From the NCBI GenBank assembly GCA_934661105.1, contig CAKUIV010000007.1, positions 1 through 30,346 on the forward strand: a stretch of 30,346 bases of DNA, given 5' to 3'. The notes below the pieces were generated by a model. The model was not told where the DNA came from, made no database searches, and worked only from the letters and a program-made list of their open reading frames with translations. Below, piece after piece: positions 8,634-15,946 of this stretch. Source of the DNA: an uncultured Ellagibacter sp. (GTDB lineage: Bacteria > Actinomycetota > Coriobacteriia > Coriobacteriales > Eggerthellaceae). The position numbers were made by a program, and so were the translations under genes. The stretch's first letter is position 1. Each line of letters begins with the position of its first letter.

Positions 8634-9230
8634 ATGGCGACCGATGAAGTCCCCGCTGCCCAGCTGCTCCCCCGCGTCGAGGGGCGCGACGTGGCGGCTC
8701 TACAGGATCCGCGCCCGATCTGCCTCATCGGCGCCTGCGACGAGGCGGGCAAGGCGAGCTTCGCAACCGTCATCTGGGTCACACCGGTGTCCCACAAACC
8801 TCCCATGATCGCCTTCGCGCTGCGCGAGAAATCCCACACCATGCAGCTCATCCGCACTTCGGGGGTTTTCAGCATCTGCACGCTTCCCGCGACGCGCGAA
8901 GCCATAAGCGCCATGGAATTCTGCGGCAGCAACACCGGCAAGCTCGTCGACAAGGGAGCGCGTATCCCCCACTTCACCGTGCCCGTCGAGCTTGCAGCGG
9001 CCGATAGCCCTGCATCGCCTCTTGCGCCGGTCTGCGATATCGCGGCGTCATGGGTAACGGCCGCGGTCGACAGCATCGCCCCCGCAGGAGACCACCTGCT
9101 CGTAGTCGGCACCGTACGCGAGGCGCACATCGATGCCCCGCGCGACGAGCGCGGCCAACTCGTCCCCGAGGGCACGCTGCTCTGCGTCCAGCACGGAACC
9201 TACGCGACCGGCGAAGTGCTTGCGTACTAA
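8634..9230 (+). CDS. Flavin reductase family protein (FMN-binding split-barrel)
   Basis: A 198-residue protein of the flavin reductase-like (HpaC/DIM6-type) family. The start is ATG at 8634, 5 nt after GAAAGGA; an overlapping ATG at 8629 is in another frame. Visible family signs are RPICLIGACDEAGKASFATVIWVTPVSHKPPMIAFAL (strands of the FMN barrel) followed by KSHTMQLIRTSGVFSICTLP, and later CDIAASWV and DHLLVVGTVREA. Such proteins bind FMN and reduce flavin or donate electrons; no partner monooxygenase is nearby. An in-frame upstream extension to 8334 overlaps the PadR gene and has no ribosome site. Confidence 0.9.
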   Translation: MATDEVPAAQLLPRVEGRDVAALQDPRPICLIGACDEAGKASFATVIWVTPVSHKPPMIAFALREKSHTMQLIRTSGVFSICTLPATREAISAMEFCGSNTGKLVDKGARIPHFTVPVELAAADSPASPLAPVCDIAASWVTAAVDSIAPAGDHLLVVGTVREAHIDAPRDERGQLVPEGTLLCVQHGTYATGEVLAY

Positions 9231-9309
9231 CACATAAGCAAGAGAAAGCGTCGGCCGCACCGCGCTAAGCGGCAGGATCGGCGCTTTCTCTCGTTTATGT
9301 GTCGTTTTT
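9231..9309 (+). terminator. Long imperfect hairpin with T-run after the flavin reductase
   Basis: Begins directly after the stop codon. Arms 9231-9250 and 9282-9301 pair over 17 of 20 positions (CACATAA/TTATGTG, a 3-nt mismatch, then AGAGAAAGCG/CGCTTTCTCT), followed within a few bases by TTTTT. Likely terminator. It also marks the boundary to the AT-richer patch that follows. Confidence 0.7.
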
Positions 9310-9330
9310 CGCGCCCGGTGCGCATGGACC

Positions 9331-9382
9331 AATCAGGTTCATAGCCCAGAGACCGTTGGCTCGCATCCAGCTCCTGCGTCCA
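9331..9382 (+). pseudogene. Degenerate tRNA-Met-like 3' fragment (possible attachment-site remnant)
   Basis: About 52 nt resemble the anticodon-to-CCA part of an elongator tRNA-Met. There is a TTCATAG anticodon loop with a CAT anticodon, a T-arm GTTGG-CTCGCAT-CCAGC that still pairs, and a 3' end TCCTGCG-TCCA. The anticodon stem (TCAGG/CCCAG) no longer pairs properly, the T-loop has changes from TTCGAAT, and no D-arm or 5' acceptor strand is seen. It cannot be a functional tRNA. tRNA 3' ends are frequent integration sites, and the next gene is defence-like, so it may be an old integration scar. I found no second copy after that gene. The identification is by eye. Confidence 0.45.
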
Positions 9383-9416
9383 AAAATTTTCGCAGGTCAG
9401 TGGTTAATTTCGCTGG

Positions 9417-9442
9417 TTTGTTTTGTCTCTTAGCGCTATAAA
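9417..9442 (+). promoter_or_regulatory. Possible promoter for the DUF262 gene
   Basis: TATAAA at 9437-9442 in a markedly AT-rich stretch, with a weak TTTGTTTT-like -35 near 9417. It would give a leader of about 180 nt. Nothing else recognisable lies in the rest of the gap (9443-9625). Confidence 0.3.
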
Positions 9443-9625
9443 AAATAACTTGGAGCCGAATAGCGAAAACTCGAAGCCGCCAATTTCGCGAACAGGCTTT
9501 GATTCGCGACTTCTGGCATCCACTCGCCTCTCACGGGGAAAGACATCGGAACTCGTCTCGATGAGAATATGCATAGAGGAAGTAAAATGATCTCATCCGT
9601 TTAGCTCTGATTTCGAGGATTACAT

Positions 9626-11437
9626 ATGAAAGATTGCTACAGCGTCACCACTTATTCAGTGCAAAGCATCCTCGGGCTTATAGAGTCCGGCGACATCGCG
9701 ATTCCCGAAATTCAGCGACCTTTCGTGTGGGATAGCACCAAGGTTCGCGATTTAGTCGACTCTCTTTACCATGGGTACCCGACCGGCTATCTGATCACCT
9801 GGAAGAACCCCGACGTGAAAATCAAGGGCGGCGGCGTCGCAGAGGGCAAGACGGTGCTTATCGACGGTCAGCAGCGCGTGACGGCCCTCACCGCTGCGCT
9901 CGCGGGCAAAGCCGTGCTTAATGAAGATTACGAGTCGAAGCGCGTAAAGATCGCCTTCAATCCTCTTTATGAAGGCGAAGACACCCCCTTCGCTGTCCTT
10001 ACGCCGGTGATCGATAGAGATTCGCGCTGGATATCGGACATCTCCGAGTTCTTCGCCCCCGATTTCGACTCCTGGACATTCGTCAACGGATATATGGAAA
10101 TGAATCCCGATTGTGATCCCAAAAACGTGAACTCAAGAATCACCGATCTTAAGGCGATAGCAACGCGTCAGCTCGGATGCATCGTCGTGGCTGCTGAATG
10201 CAGCATCGACGAGGTTACCGATATCTTCATCCGCATCAATTCCAAAGGCGCCGTTTTGTCCCAAGCCGACTTCGCGATGTCTAAAATCGCCGCAGATGAG
10301 TTGCATGGCGGCAATATGCTGCGCAAGGCCGTCGACTATTACTGCCATCTGGCCGTAAAGCCCGAGTTCTGGGCCACAATCAGCCAAAACGATGCTGAGT
10401 TCATGGCTTCTGAGTACGCAGATAAGTGCGAATGGCTCAAGGACGATAAGGACGACATCTACGACCCCGATTACAACGACGTCCTGCGCGTAGCGTTCAT
10501 GCATATGTTCGGCCGCGGCAAGCTCGCAGACCTGGTATCTCTTCTTTCCGGCCGTGATTTCGAGGCCCGTGATTTCAAGGGCGAGATAGCGGATATATCC
10601 TTCGCTAAATTGCACGACGGCGTGATCAAATTCATGCGCAAGAGCAATTTCCAGGACTTCACTGCCGCTCTTCGCTCAGCGGGATTCGTGTCTTCATCGA
10701 TTATCGGGTCAAAGGGCGCAATCAATTTTGCTTACAACCTGTATCTCACCCTGAGAGAAGATGCCTCTGTGCCTTCGACCGATGTTAAGCGCTGGGTACA
10801 GCGTTGGTATGTGATGTCCATCCTCACGGGGCGCTATTCTGGCTCGTCGGAATCTATCATGGATCGCGACATGCGTCGTATATCCGAGCAAGGATTCATC
10901 CCGTTCTACAACGAGATCACCGCATCGCAGCTTTCCGACAATTTTTGGGAAGTCACCTTGCCGCAGAACCTCGTTACGACTTCAGTGCGCACAGGCGCAT
11001 GGATGGTCTATGTGGCTTCGCAGGTTCGCTCTGCCGACAATACCCTATTCACAAACGGGTTCAAGGTGGCCGACATTATCGGCAACGTTGGCGACATCCA
11101 TCACATCTTCCCGAAAGCTTACTTGAGAAAGACCGTCGACGCTCCGCAACGCTTGTATAACCAAATTGCGAATTACACCTATCTCGAGAAACGCATAAAC
11201 ATAGCGATCGGCGAAATGTGCCCTGGCGAGTACTTCACGCAAGCGCGAGAGGCCATTGCCGCAGATCAAAAGTACTTCGGTGATATCTCCAATGAGTCTA
11301 GCCTCCTGGCTAACCTCGAGTCGAATTGCATTCCCGAAGGAATCTTTGATATGGGTGCGGACGATTACGGGAATTTTCTTGCCCAAAGGCGCATCCTCAT
11401 GGCTAAGAAAATACGTGACTACTACGAAAGCCTGTAG
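9626..11437 (+). CDS. DUF262-HNH (GmrSD-like) protein, probable defence endonuclease
   Basis: A 603-residue protein with an N-terminal DUF262 domain (IPEIQRPFVWD, residues 26-36; LIDGQQRVTAL, residues 78-88, the ParB/nucleotidase-like DGQQR motif) and a C-terminal HNH/DUF1524-like region (GDIHHIFPKAYL, residues 489-500, followed by NQIANYTYLEKRINIAIG). This resembles fused GmrSD-type modification-dependent restriction proteins (also seen as BrxU and SspE relatives), which use NTP and a His-metal nuclease to cut modified phage DNA. Here it is alone, with no methylase or BREX/Ssp genes visible. Start ATG after CGAGGA. Its base composition is clearly more AT-rich than its neighbours and a tRNA-like scar lies upstream, both consistent with acquisition. 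Substrate unknown. Confidence 0.88.
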   Translation: MKDCYSVTTYSVQSILGLIESGDIAIPEIQRPFVWDSTKVRDLVDSLYHGYPTGYLITWKNPDVKIKGGGVAEGKTVLIDGQQRVTALTAALAGKAVLNEDYESKRVKIAFNPLYEGEDTPFAVLTPVIDRDSRWISDISEFFAPDFDSWTFVNGYMEMNPDCDPKNVNSRITDLKAIATRQLGCIVVAAECSIDEVTDIFIRINSKGAVLSQADFAMSKIAADELHGGNMLRKAVDYYCHLAVKPEFWATISQNDAEFMASEYADKCEWLKDDKDDIYDPDYNDVLRVAFMHMFGRGKLADLVSLLSGRDFEARDFKGEIADISFAKLHDGVIKFMRKSNFQDFTAALRSAGFVSSSIIGSKGAINFAYNLYLTLREDASVPSTDVKRWVQRWYVMSILTGRYSGSSESIMDRDMRRISEQGFIPFYNEITASQLSDNFWEVTLPQNLVTTSVRTGAWMVYVASQVRSADNTLFTNGFKVADIIGNVGDIHHIFPKAYLRKTVDAPQRLYNQIANYTYLEKRINIAIGEMCPGEYFTQAREAIAADQKYFGDISNESSLLANLESNCIPEGIFDMGADDYGNFLAQRRILMAKKIRDYYESL

Positions 11438-11490
11438 TTTTGCCTCCTCATAAGGAAATCGACAACGCTTGGATAGCGTCAGAAGAGTCC

Positions 11491-11931
11491 TTACGCCTCA
11501 GCGGCCCTCTTCCAACCCATCGGAAGCGGGCCGCATTCGTCGATGAGCGGACAGCCGTCGCATTCCTCGGTCACACCCGGTGCGATGTCTTCCCAGGGGA
11601 TGTCGACGAACCCGAGCGCACGGTAGAATCCGATGCTCTTGCCTCGCGCCACGAGACGGATTTCGTCATGACGGGCGCGCGCATCGTCAACGAGCGCCCG
11701 CCCCACGCCGTATCCGCGCCACGCCGAATACGTCACCACGGGATTCACGTGTGCGATTCCCTCCTCGCTGAACGCAAGGCGCAAAAACCCGATGCACTCG
11801 TCGTCGGCGTTCACCGCGACGGTCACGTTGTCGAGCGAGGGGATGTTGTCCATCCCCTCGTTGTAGGCATAGTAGTTGATGAGCTCCCAGTCGCTTTCGC
11901 GCGCAGGGCGCAGCGTGAACAGATCGGCCAT
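11491..11931 (-). CDS. GNAT-family N-acetyltransferase with Cys-rich C-terminus
   Basis: A 146-residue GNAT protein. The acetyl-CoA-binding region is visible as HVNPVVTYSAWRGYGVGRALVDDARARH (R-G-x-G-V-G) and the C-terminal part as GFYRALGFVDI. The start is ATG at 11931, 20 nt after the stop of the ferredoxin-DUF169 gene, with only a weak GGCGGG upstream; translational coupling is likely. The tail contains ECDGCPLIDEC, a compact Cys motif not part of the GNAT fold that could hold a metal or cluster. Last gene of the cluster; substrate unknown. Confidence 0.88.
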   Translation of the reverse strand: MADLFTLRPARESDWELINYYAYNEGMDNIPSLDNVTVAVNADDECIGFLRLAFSEEGIAHVNPVVTYSAWRGYGVGRALVDDARARHDEIRLVARGKSIGFYRALGFVDIPWEDIAPGVTEECDGCPLIDECGPLPMGWKRAAEA

Positions 11932-11951
11932 CCTCGAATCACCCGCCGCCG

Positions 11952-12977
11952 CTACATGATGGGCGGCACGTAGATCTTCATGCGCGAATGGGGAATGGCC
12001 TTCTTCGCGAGCTCGGTCAGGCCTTGCGCGACGATCGGCAGCTTGTCGGTGGGGACTCCCATGAACATCATGTCCTCGCCGATGTCGCTTGCCGCGCGGC
12101 AGCCGTAGCAGCCGAACGTGATGTTCGGCTCGCCTTCGAGCATCGGGTAGAGCACCGCCTCCACGCACATGGAGTTGTAGCCGCTCGCATGGAAGTCGAA
12201 GCGATGGCCGGTGTAGTAGCTCATCGACATGCACAGCCACATCATCTGCTCCGGCGTGCCGGTGAACACGACGACCTCGGGCTTGCGCACCGTCTTCGCG
12301 AGCGGCGCCACATACGTTGCCCGGCGGCTCTTCGGCGGCAGCGTCGGGCGCTCGCGCACCATGCGGGCTGCAGCTTCCGCGTTCACAAGCTTGTGGAACA
12401 GCACGTAGATCTCGCCCGTGGCGAGCTTCTCGGGCACGCCCGTCATACCGAAGATCGATGTACCATCAGGGCAGGAATGTCGATACGGGGGCATGAGGAT
12501 GCTTGCGCCGCGCCGCGCCGCCATCATTGCCTGGCAGAAACGGAGGTTCTCGGGAGGCAAGGGCACGTCGGGCAGAAGCTCGTCCTTGTCGATGAGCCCG
12601 ACCGCGACCGGCTGCCAACGCAGGTCGAGCTTGTCCATGATGATGCGCTGCCATTCGGCGTACTGCTTGTGCAGCTCATCGGAAATAGGTTCGGCGCGCG
12701 GCTCGTCCGCGAACGGATCGTAAGTCGCATCGCCCTGACATTCCACGGTGAGCGCACGCTGCGGGCAGTTCCCCGAGCAGGTGGTGCATCCCACGCAGTT
12801 GTCGATATGCGCGGCGAAAGGATGCCCCTCTTCGTCGGTTTCAAGCACGTCACACGGGCAGAACGCCACGCACAGCCCGCACTTCACACAGCGCGTGGGG
12901 TCGTTCGTCACCGTGTACGTCGTCTCGCTCGCGATGTCGGAAGCGTCCCAAATCTCCAACTGATCGTTAGTTTCCAT
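11952..12977 (-). CDS. 2x[4Fe-4S] ferredoxin fused to DUF169
   Basis: A 341-residue cytoplasmic protein. Residues about 25-75 form a dicluster ferredoxin (CVKCGLCVAFCPCDV and CVGCTTCSGNCPQRA). The rest is a DUF169 domain (WQPVAVGLI, CQAMMAARRGASILMPP, HSCPDGTSIFGM, FGCYGCRAASDIGEDMMFMGVP), with conserved cysteines that could bind another cluster or metal. The start is ATG at 12977, with GAGAGGG 5-11 nt upstream; an in-frame ATG at 13022 has no support. DUF169 has no established function that I know of. The context suggests electron transfer to or from the neighbouring radical SAM and molybdopterin enzymes (inference). Hairpin elements at 13051-13166 and 13226-13343 lie in the 390-nt gap before it. 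Confidence 0.9.
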   Translation of the reverse strand: METNDQLEIWDASDIASETTYTVTNDPTRCVKCGLCVAFCPCDVLETDEEGHPFAAHIDNCVGCTTCSGNCPQRALTVECQGDATYDPFADEPRAEPISDELHKQYAEWQRIIMDKLDLRWQPVAVGLIDKDELLPDVPLPPENLRFCQAMMAARRGASILMPPYRHSCPDGTSIFGMTGVPEKLATGEIYVLFHKLVNAEAAARMVRERPTLPPKSRRATYVAPLAKTVRKPEVVVFTGTPEQMMWLCMSMSYYTGHRFDFHASGYNSMCVEAVLYPMLEGEPNITFGCYGCRAASDIGEDMMFMGVPTDKLPIVAQGLTELAKKAIPHSRMKIYVPPIM

Positions 12978-13050
12978 ACAACCCTCTCGTCTTTTCCGCC
13001 GTTTCGCCCACGGTCGAAACAAAATCGTTTCTCAGCCCCGCGACCAACCG

Positions 13051-13166
13051 GTTTCTCGGTTTGCCAGAATGGGCCATGCTCAAACAGTCCTGCTTTGGAA
13101 AACAGCCCACTGGGCTGTTTTCGTCGTGCGGAACTGCGCGTGGCCCACCCTGGCAAACCGAGAAAC
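13051..13166 (-). repeat. Conserved-core hairpin element, copy A
   Basis: A 116-nt element. Outer arms 13051-13076 and 13141-13166 pair over 26 positions with two exceptions, both G-U wobbles on the minus strand. The conserved motifs on the minus strand are CGCGCAGTTCCGCACGA (13140-13124) and CAGGACTGTTTGAGCATG (13092-13075). The inner hairpin is AAAACAGCCCA (13099-13109) with TGGGCTGTTTT (13111-13121). Pairing stops at the next base on both sides. Orientation is the same as the flanking genes. See copies B and C. Confidence 0.85.
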
Positions 13167-13225
13167 GCAGAGTGAAACCCTCTCATTCCCTTGATTGCGC
13201 TAGCGTTTTTCGCAGCATGCCCCAA

Positions 13226-13343
13226 TTCGGGAAGCGGGTGGGCATGGCTCACGCGCAGTTCCGCACGAGCCGAAAGTGACTTAACGTCACTTTCGTGCGA
13301 GCAGGACTGTTTGAGCATGAGTCATGCCCGCCCGCTTCCCGAA
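13226..13343 (+). repeat. Conserved-core hairpin element, copy B
   Basis: A 118-nt element on the plus strand, 59 nt from copy A and inverted relative to it. Outer arms 13226-13251 and 13318-13343 pair over 26 positions with two G-U wobbles; their sequence is unrelated to the arms of copy A. Motif 1 is at 13252-13268 and motif 2 at 13302-13319, identical to copy A. The inner hairpin has another sequence (CGAAAGTGAC 13271-13280, loop TTAAC, GTCACTTTCG 13286-13295). It is antisense to the surrounding operon and ends 24 nt from the radical SAM stop codon. Confidence 0.85.
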
Positions 13344-13367
13344 CACCACAGGTTAAAGCCGAAAACG

Positions 13368-14684
13368 CTACCGCAATTCTTCTTTGCACCAGGGCGGATA
13401 CACGCGCCTGCCCGCGGAGTCGGTCAGGTGATACGAGCAGAACGGAATCGCCCGCCCGTCCGGTACCGTCACCATCATCGAGCATTCGCGAAGGCGCTGC
13501 GTGTCCATGGAGACCGCGTCCATGTAGTTCATGATGATGACCGAAAGGCCGCTCTTCACTTCGACGCCCTTCTTGGACAGGATGTCCAAGAACACCGACC
13601 CTTGAGGGCTATCGGGGCTGTACCCCTCGCGGTATTCCTCGGTCGTCATCGCGCGCGTCGCCGGGTAGAACCCGGAGGGGTGCGACGGCACGCCTTCAGG
13701 GGCCTCACCGTGCACGAGGAACACGCCCGTGTCGCACAGCGGGTTCGAGCAGCCCAAGGGCCAGATGTCCTCGACGCGCAGAAGCCCGTCGGATTGCTCG
13801 GCCAAATCGAAGATGACGTCTCCCGCCGACATCGGCATCGCGCGCTCGGCATCGAAGCGGCCCGAGGTGAACGCAGGCTGAAGCGCCAAGCCCGCAACCA
13901 CATCGGCGTTCTCGAGCGAGAAGCGCAAAAGGTCACCGAGCTGATCGTCGTTCAAACCTGCGACCACGGCAACCGAAAGCACGACTTGAATGCCGACCTC
14001 GCGGCAGCGCTCGATCACCTTGAGCTTCGTCGCCAGGATGTCGCGCCCGCAGGTGCCCTTGTACACATCGCCCGTAAGCCCGTCGAACGACAGGTACACG
14101 CCGGTAAGCCCCGCACCCACCAGGTCTTCCAAATACCCCGGCTTATTGGCGATGACGAGGCCGTTCGTGTTGACTTCAATACCCCAGAAGCCCTTCTCGC
14201 GACCCATGTAGATGATGTCGACCAGATCCTTGCGGCACGTCGGTTCGCCACCGGTGATCTGCACGGCGCCGTCGGTTCCGACCGCGTTCGAGATCACGTC
14301 GTACATCGCCGAGATCTCGTCGAGCGTGGGGTCGCCCTCGCCCGTTTCCGCGCTCATGAAGCACACGGGGCAATGGAGGTTGCAGTTGCGCGTAACCTCG
14401 ATTTCGAGCAATGTGCCGCGGCGCTCGTGGCGCGCGCACGTGCCGCATCCGAAGGGGCACTTGTCGGTGACGGGAATGGTGTTTTGAGGCTTCACCTTCT
14501 CAAACGCCTCGGAAAGGAGCCACTCGTAATGGTCGGCCGAAGGCCACATACGCGTATCGAGCTTGCCGTGCTCAGGGCAGGTGCGCGTCATCCACACGAC
14601 GCCGTCGTCGTCGGCGTACACCTCCGCCGGTAGCTCCTTCAAGCACGTCGGGCAGAGCGCCCCCGTTTTATGCAAAGTACGCAA
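13368..14684 (-). CDS. Radical SAM protein with Cys-rich N-terminus (MJ0619/TrsS-like)
   Basis: A 438-residue radical SAM enzyme. The cluster motif C-x3-C-x2-C is at Cys101, Cys105 and Cys108 (NCNLHCPVC), with the SAM-binding GGE in ITGGEPT about 40 residues later. The N-terminus has CPTC (11-14), CPEHG (36-40) and CPFGCGTC (76-83), a layout I associate with the archaeal MJ0619-type enzymes (pterin methylase/tetraether lipid synthase group) and bacterial TrsS-type proteins. More cysteines near the C-terminus may bind extra clusters. The start is a TTG at 14684 with AGGA 8 nt upstream; there is no in-frame ATG. It sits between a DUF2064 gene and a ferredoxin-DUF169 gene. The substrate is unknown; a role in modifying a cofactor or lipid for the adjacent molybdopterin enzyme is only a guess. 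Confidence 0.88.
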   Translation of the reverse strand: MRTLHKTGALCPTCLKELPAEVYADDDGVVWMTRTCPEHGKLDTRMWPSADHYEWLLSEAFEKVKPQNTIPVTDKCPFGCGTCARHERRGTLLEIEVTRNCNLHCPVCFMSAETGEGDPTLDEISAMYDVISNAVGTDGAVQITGGEPTCRKDLVDIIYMGREKGFWGIEVNTNGLVIANKPGYLEDLVGAGLTGVYLSFDGLTGDVYKGTCGRDILATKLKVIERCREVGIQVVLSVAVVAGLNDDQLGDLLRFSLENADVVAGLALQPAFTSGRFDAERAMPMSAGDVIFDLAEQSDGLLRVEDIWPLGCSNPLCDTGVFLVHGEAPEGVPSHPSGFYPATRAMTTEEYREGYSPDSPQGSVFLDILSKKGVEVKSGLSVIIMNYMDAVSMDTQRLRECSMMVTVPDGRAIPFCSYHLTDSAGRRVYPPWCKEELR

Positions 14685-14817
14685 AAGTATCGTCCTATCT
14701 GGTCTGAAACAACGGCCCGTTGCGCGGGCCGCAAGGGATGAAGACCCCCAAATCGCCGAAAAGCCAGCGAGGTTGGCCGAGGCGGACGCAGATTCCCTGG
14801 TCCACCAAGGTCAGCGA

Positions 14818-14916
14818 GCGGGGTTCTGACGAGTGCAGATGGCGCGAAAAGATTTCGACGCGTACTTCGGTACGCGAGAAATCTTTGGAGCGCCAGCTGT
14901 GCCGTCAGAGCCCCGC
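14818..14916 (+). other. 99-nt hairpin with C(UUCG)G cap on the plus strand
   Basis: A single long irregular hairpin. The 14-bp base is GCGGGGTTCTGACG (14818-14831) with CGTCAGAGCCCCGC (14903-14916). Then GTGCAG pairs with CTGTGC, TGGCGC (14840-14845) with GCGCCA (14890-14895), AAAGATTTC (14848-14856) with GAAATCTTT (14878-14886), and CGCGTAC closes on GTACGCG over a TTCG loop (14866-14869). The non-Watson-Crick pairs are G-U on the plus strand, which together with the UUCG loop favours a plus-strand RNA, antisense to the operon. It shares neither motif of elements A-C. It is in the 274-nt gap between the radical SAM and DUF2064 genes. Confidence 0.7.
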
Positions 14917-14930
14917 GCAGCGTCGGCCCA

Positions 14931-14957
14931 TTCCGTGGGCCGCAAAGGCCCACGGAA
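14931..14957 (-). terminator. 11-bp perfect hairpin right after the DUF2064 gene
   Basis: TTCCGTGGGCC (14931-14941) pairs with GGCCCACGGAA (14947-14957) over a 5-nt loop, 1 nt beyond the stop codon of the 14959-15825 gene. No T-run follows on the minus strand, so it may protect the mRNA 3' end or attenuate rather than terminate. Confidence 0.45.
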
Positions 14958-14958
14958 C

Positions 14959-15825
14959 CTACTCCTCGTCGATGTACTGACGAGGGTCGTGGTTGTCGTT
15001 AGGCGGCGTGGAAACGCGGATGTTCATGAAGTCGCACCAATCAAGGACGCGCTGCGGCACGTAGATCTCGGACTGATGCTGGGCCGCTTCCTTGATCGCG
15101 CGGATGCACGACACGGCATGCGCGAGGTCGGTCTTCTCGTCGATGTCGGCGACAGGCGTGAAGTAGGCAGACGGGATGTCCTTTTCCTGCAGCTTTTCCA
15201 CGTACGCGTCGAGCGCGGGCTTGCCGGTCATGTTGTAGTACACGCCCTGATGGTTGATCGGGGTGTTGTAGCTGAAGCCGACGAGCGAGGTGCCGCACTC
15301 CTGGCAGGGCGCCTGCACGAAGCCCGGCGTGCCCATGTCCTGGAAATAGTCGAGCCACTGGAACGCCTGGGAAATGTGAGTGATCGGCATAGTGGGGACG
15401 TCGCCGCCCACGGACACGATGTGCTCGTAGCCCATGTCGAAGATCTGCTTGAATGCGTCGTCGAAATGGTCGTCGAACGTGGCGCCCTTATCGGTGAGGT
15501 AGTGGATCTCCATCGGCCACGGACCGATCTCGTCGTAGGTCTTCTTCATGATCTCGACGTTTTCCGCCGGCGTGGTGGAAACGAAGAAATCGTAGGTGAT
15601 CTTGTCGACGTTCGGGTCCTCGGCGACAAGTGCGTCGTTGTCGGCCTGCATGGACAAAAGCGCCTGCATGCACATCTCGCTCACGTCGTACAGGCAACGG
15701 CGGAACAGCTCGGCCGCTTGCTCGGGGGTCAAGAATCCGCCGCGCTCGATGGTCAGGCGCGTCTTCACCAGACCGGGAATCGGGGGCTTGCAGAACAGCA
15801 GGAGTGCTTGCTTCTTCTCTGCCAC
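14959..15825 (-). CDS. DUF2064 (TIGR04282-type) nucleotidyl/glycosyltransferase-like protein
   Basis: A 288-residue protein of the family annotated as radical-SAM/selenodomain-associated transferase 1. Its signature KPPIPGLVKTRL lies at residues 13-24, and the GT-A-like motif GGDVPTMP (in place of GxDxPxL) is further on. The start is a GTG at 15825, 6 nt after GAAGGAG; an in-frame ATG at 15858 has no ribosome site. Members are thought to be GT-A-fold transferases using activated sugars or nucleotides; the substrate is unknown. Lying directly before a radical SAM gene fits the known association. The C-terminal about 80 residues go beyond the core and include CQECGTS, a possible metal site. Confidence 0.82.
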   Translation of the reverse strand: MAEKKQALLLFCKPPIPGLVKTRLTIERGGFLTPEQAAELFRRCLYDVSEMCMQALLSMQADNDALVAEDPNVDKITYDFFVSTTPAENVEIMKKTYDEIGPWPMEIHYLTDKGATFDDHFDDAFKQIFDMGYEHIVSVGGDVPTMPITHISQAFQWLDYFQDMGTPGFVQAPCQECGTSLVGFSYNTPINHQGVYYNMTGKPALDAYVEKLQEKDIPSAYFTPVADIDEKTDLAHAVSCIRAIKEAAQHQSEIYVPQRVLDWCDFMNIRVSTPPNDNHDPRQYIDEE

Positions 15826-15885
15826 AGTAATCTCCTTCGTATCTTCCACGCTCGGCACACCCGAGCGCCTTTGCTAGTCCATCAT

Positions 15886-15898
15886 GCCTATTATAGGC
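15886..15898 (-). promoter_or_regulatory. Palindromic -10 region before the DUF2064 gene
   Basis: GCCTATTATAGGC is a perfect palindrome containing TATAAT on the minus strand (15895-15890), about 65 nt upstream of the GTG start. No good -35 is found. A 7-bp hairpin (15849-15855/15861-15867) lies in the predicted leader. This would let the DUF2064-radical SAM-DUF169 genes be transcribed separately from the molybdopterin gene upstream. Confidence 0.4.
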
Positions 15899-15946
15899 TC
15901 ATCGCATCCATATCGGCGGCGTAAGCAGAATCGCTTCGCGCGGTCT

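Noticed and set aside
13051..13343. Elements A and B as a single composite transposon with terminal inverted repeats
   Set aside because: Although inverted to each other, only 59 nt lie between them, no gene is enclosed, and the outer arms of A and B share no sequence; the isolated copy C shows that each element is an independent unit.
14765..14830. tRNA-Leu-like stretch (TTGGCCGAGGCGGACGCAG resembling a D-arm)
   Set aside because: No acceptor stem, no matching anticodon arm and no T-arm follow; the 3' part belongs to the UUCG hairpin. Similarity is limited to one arm.
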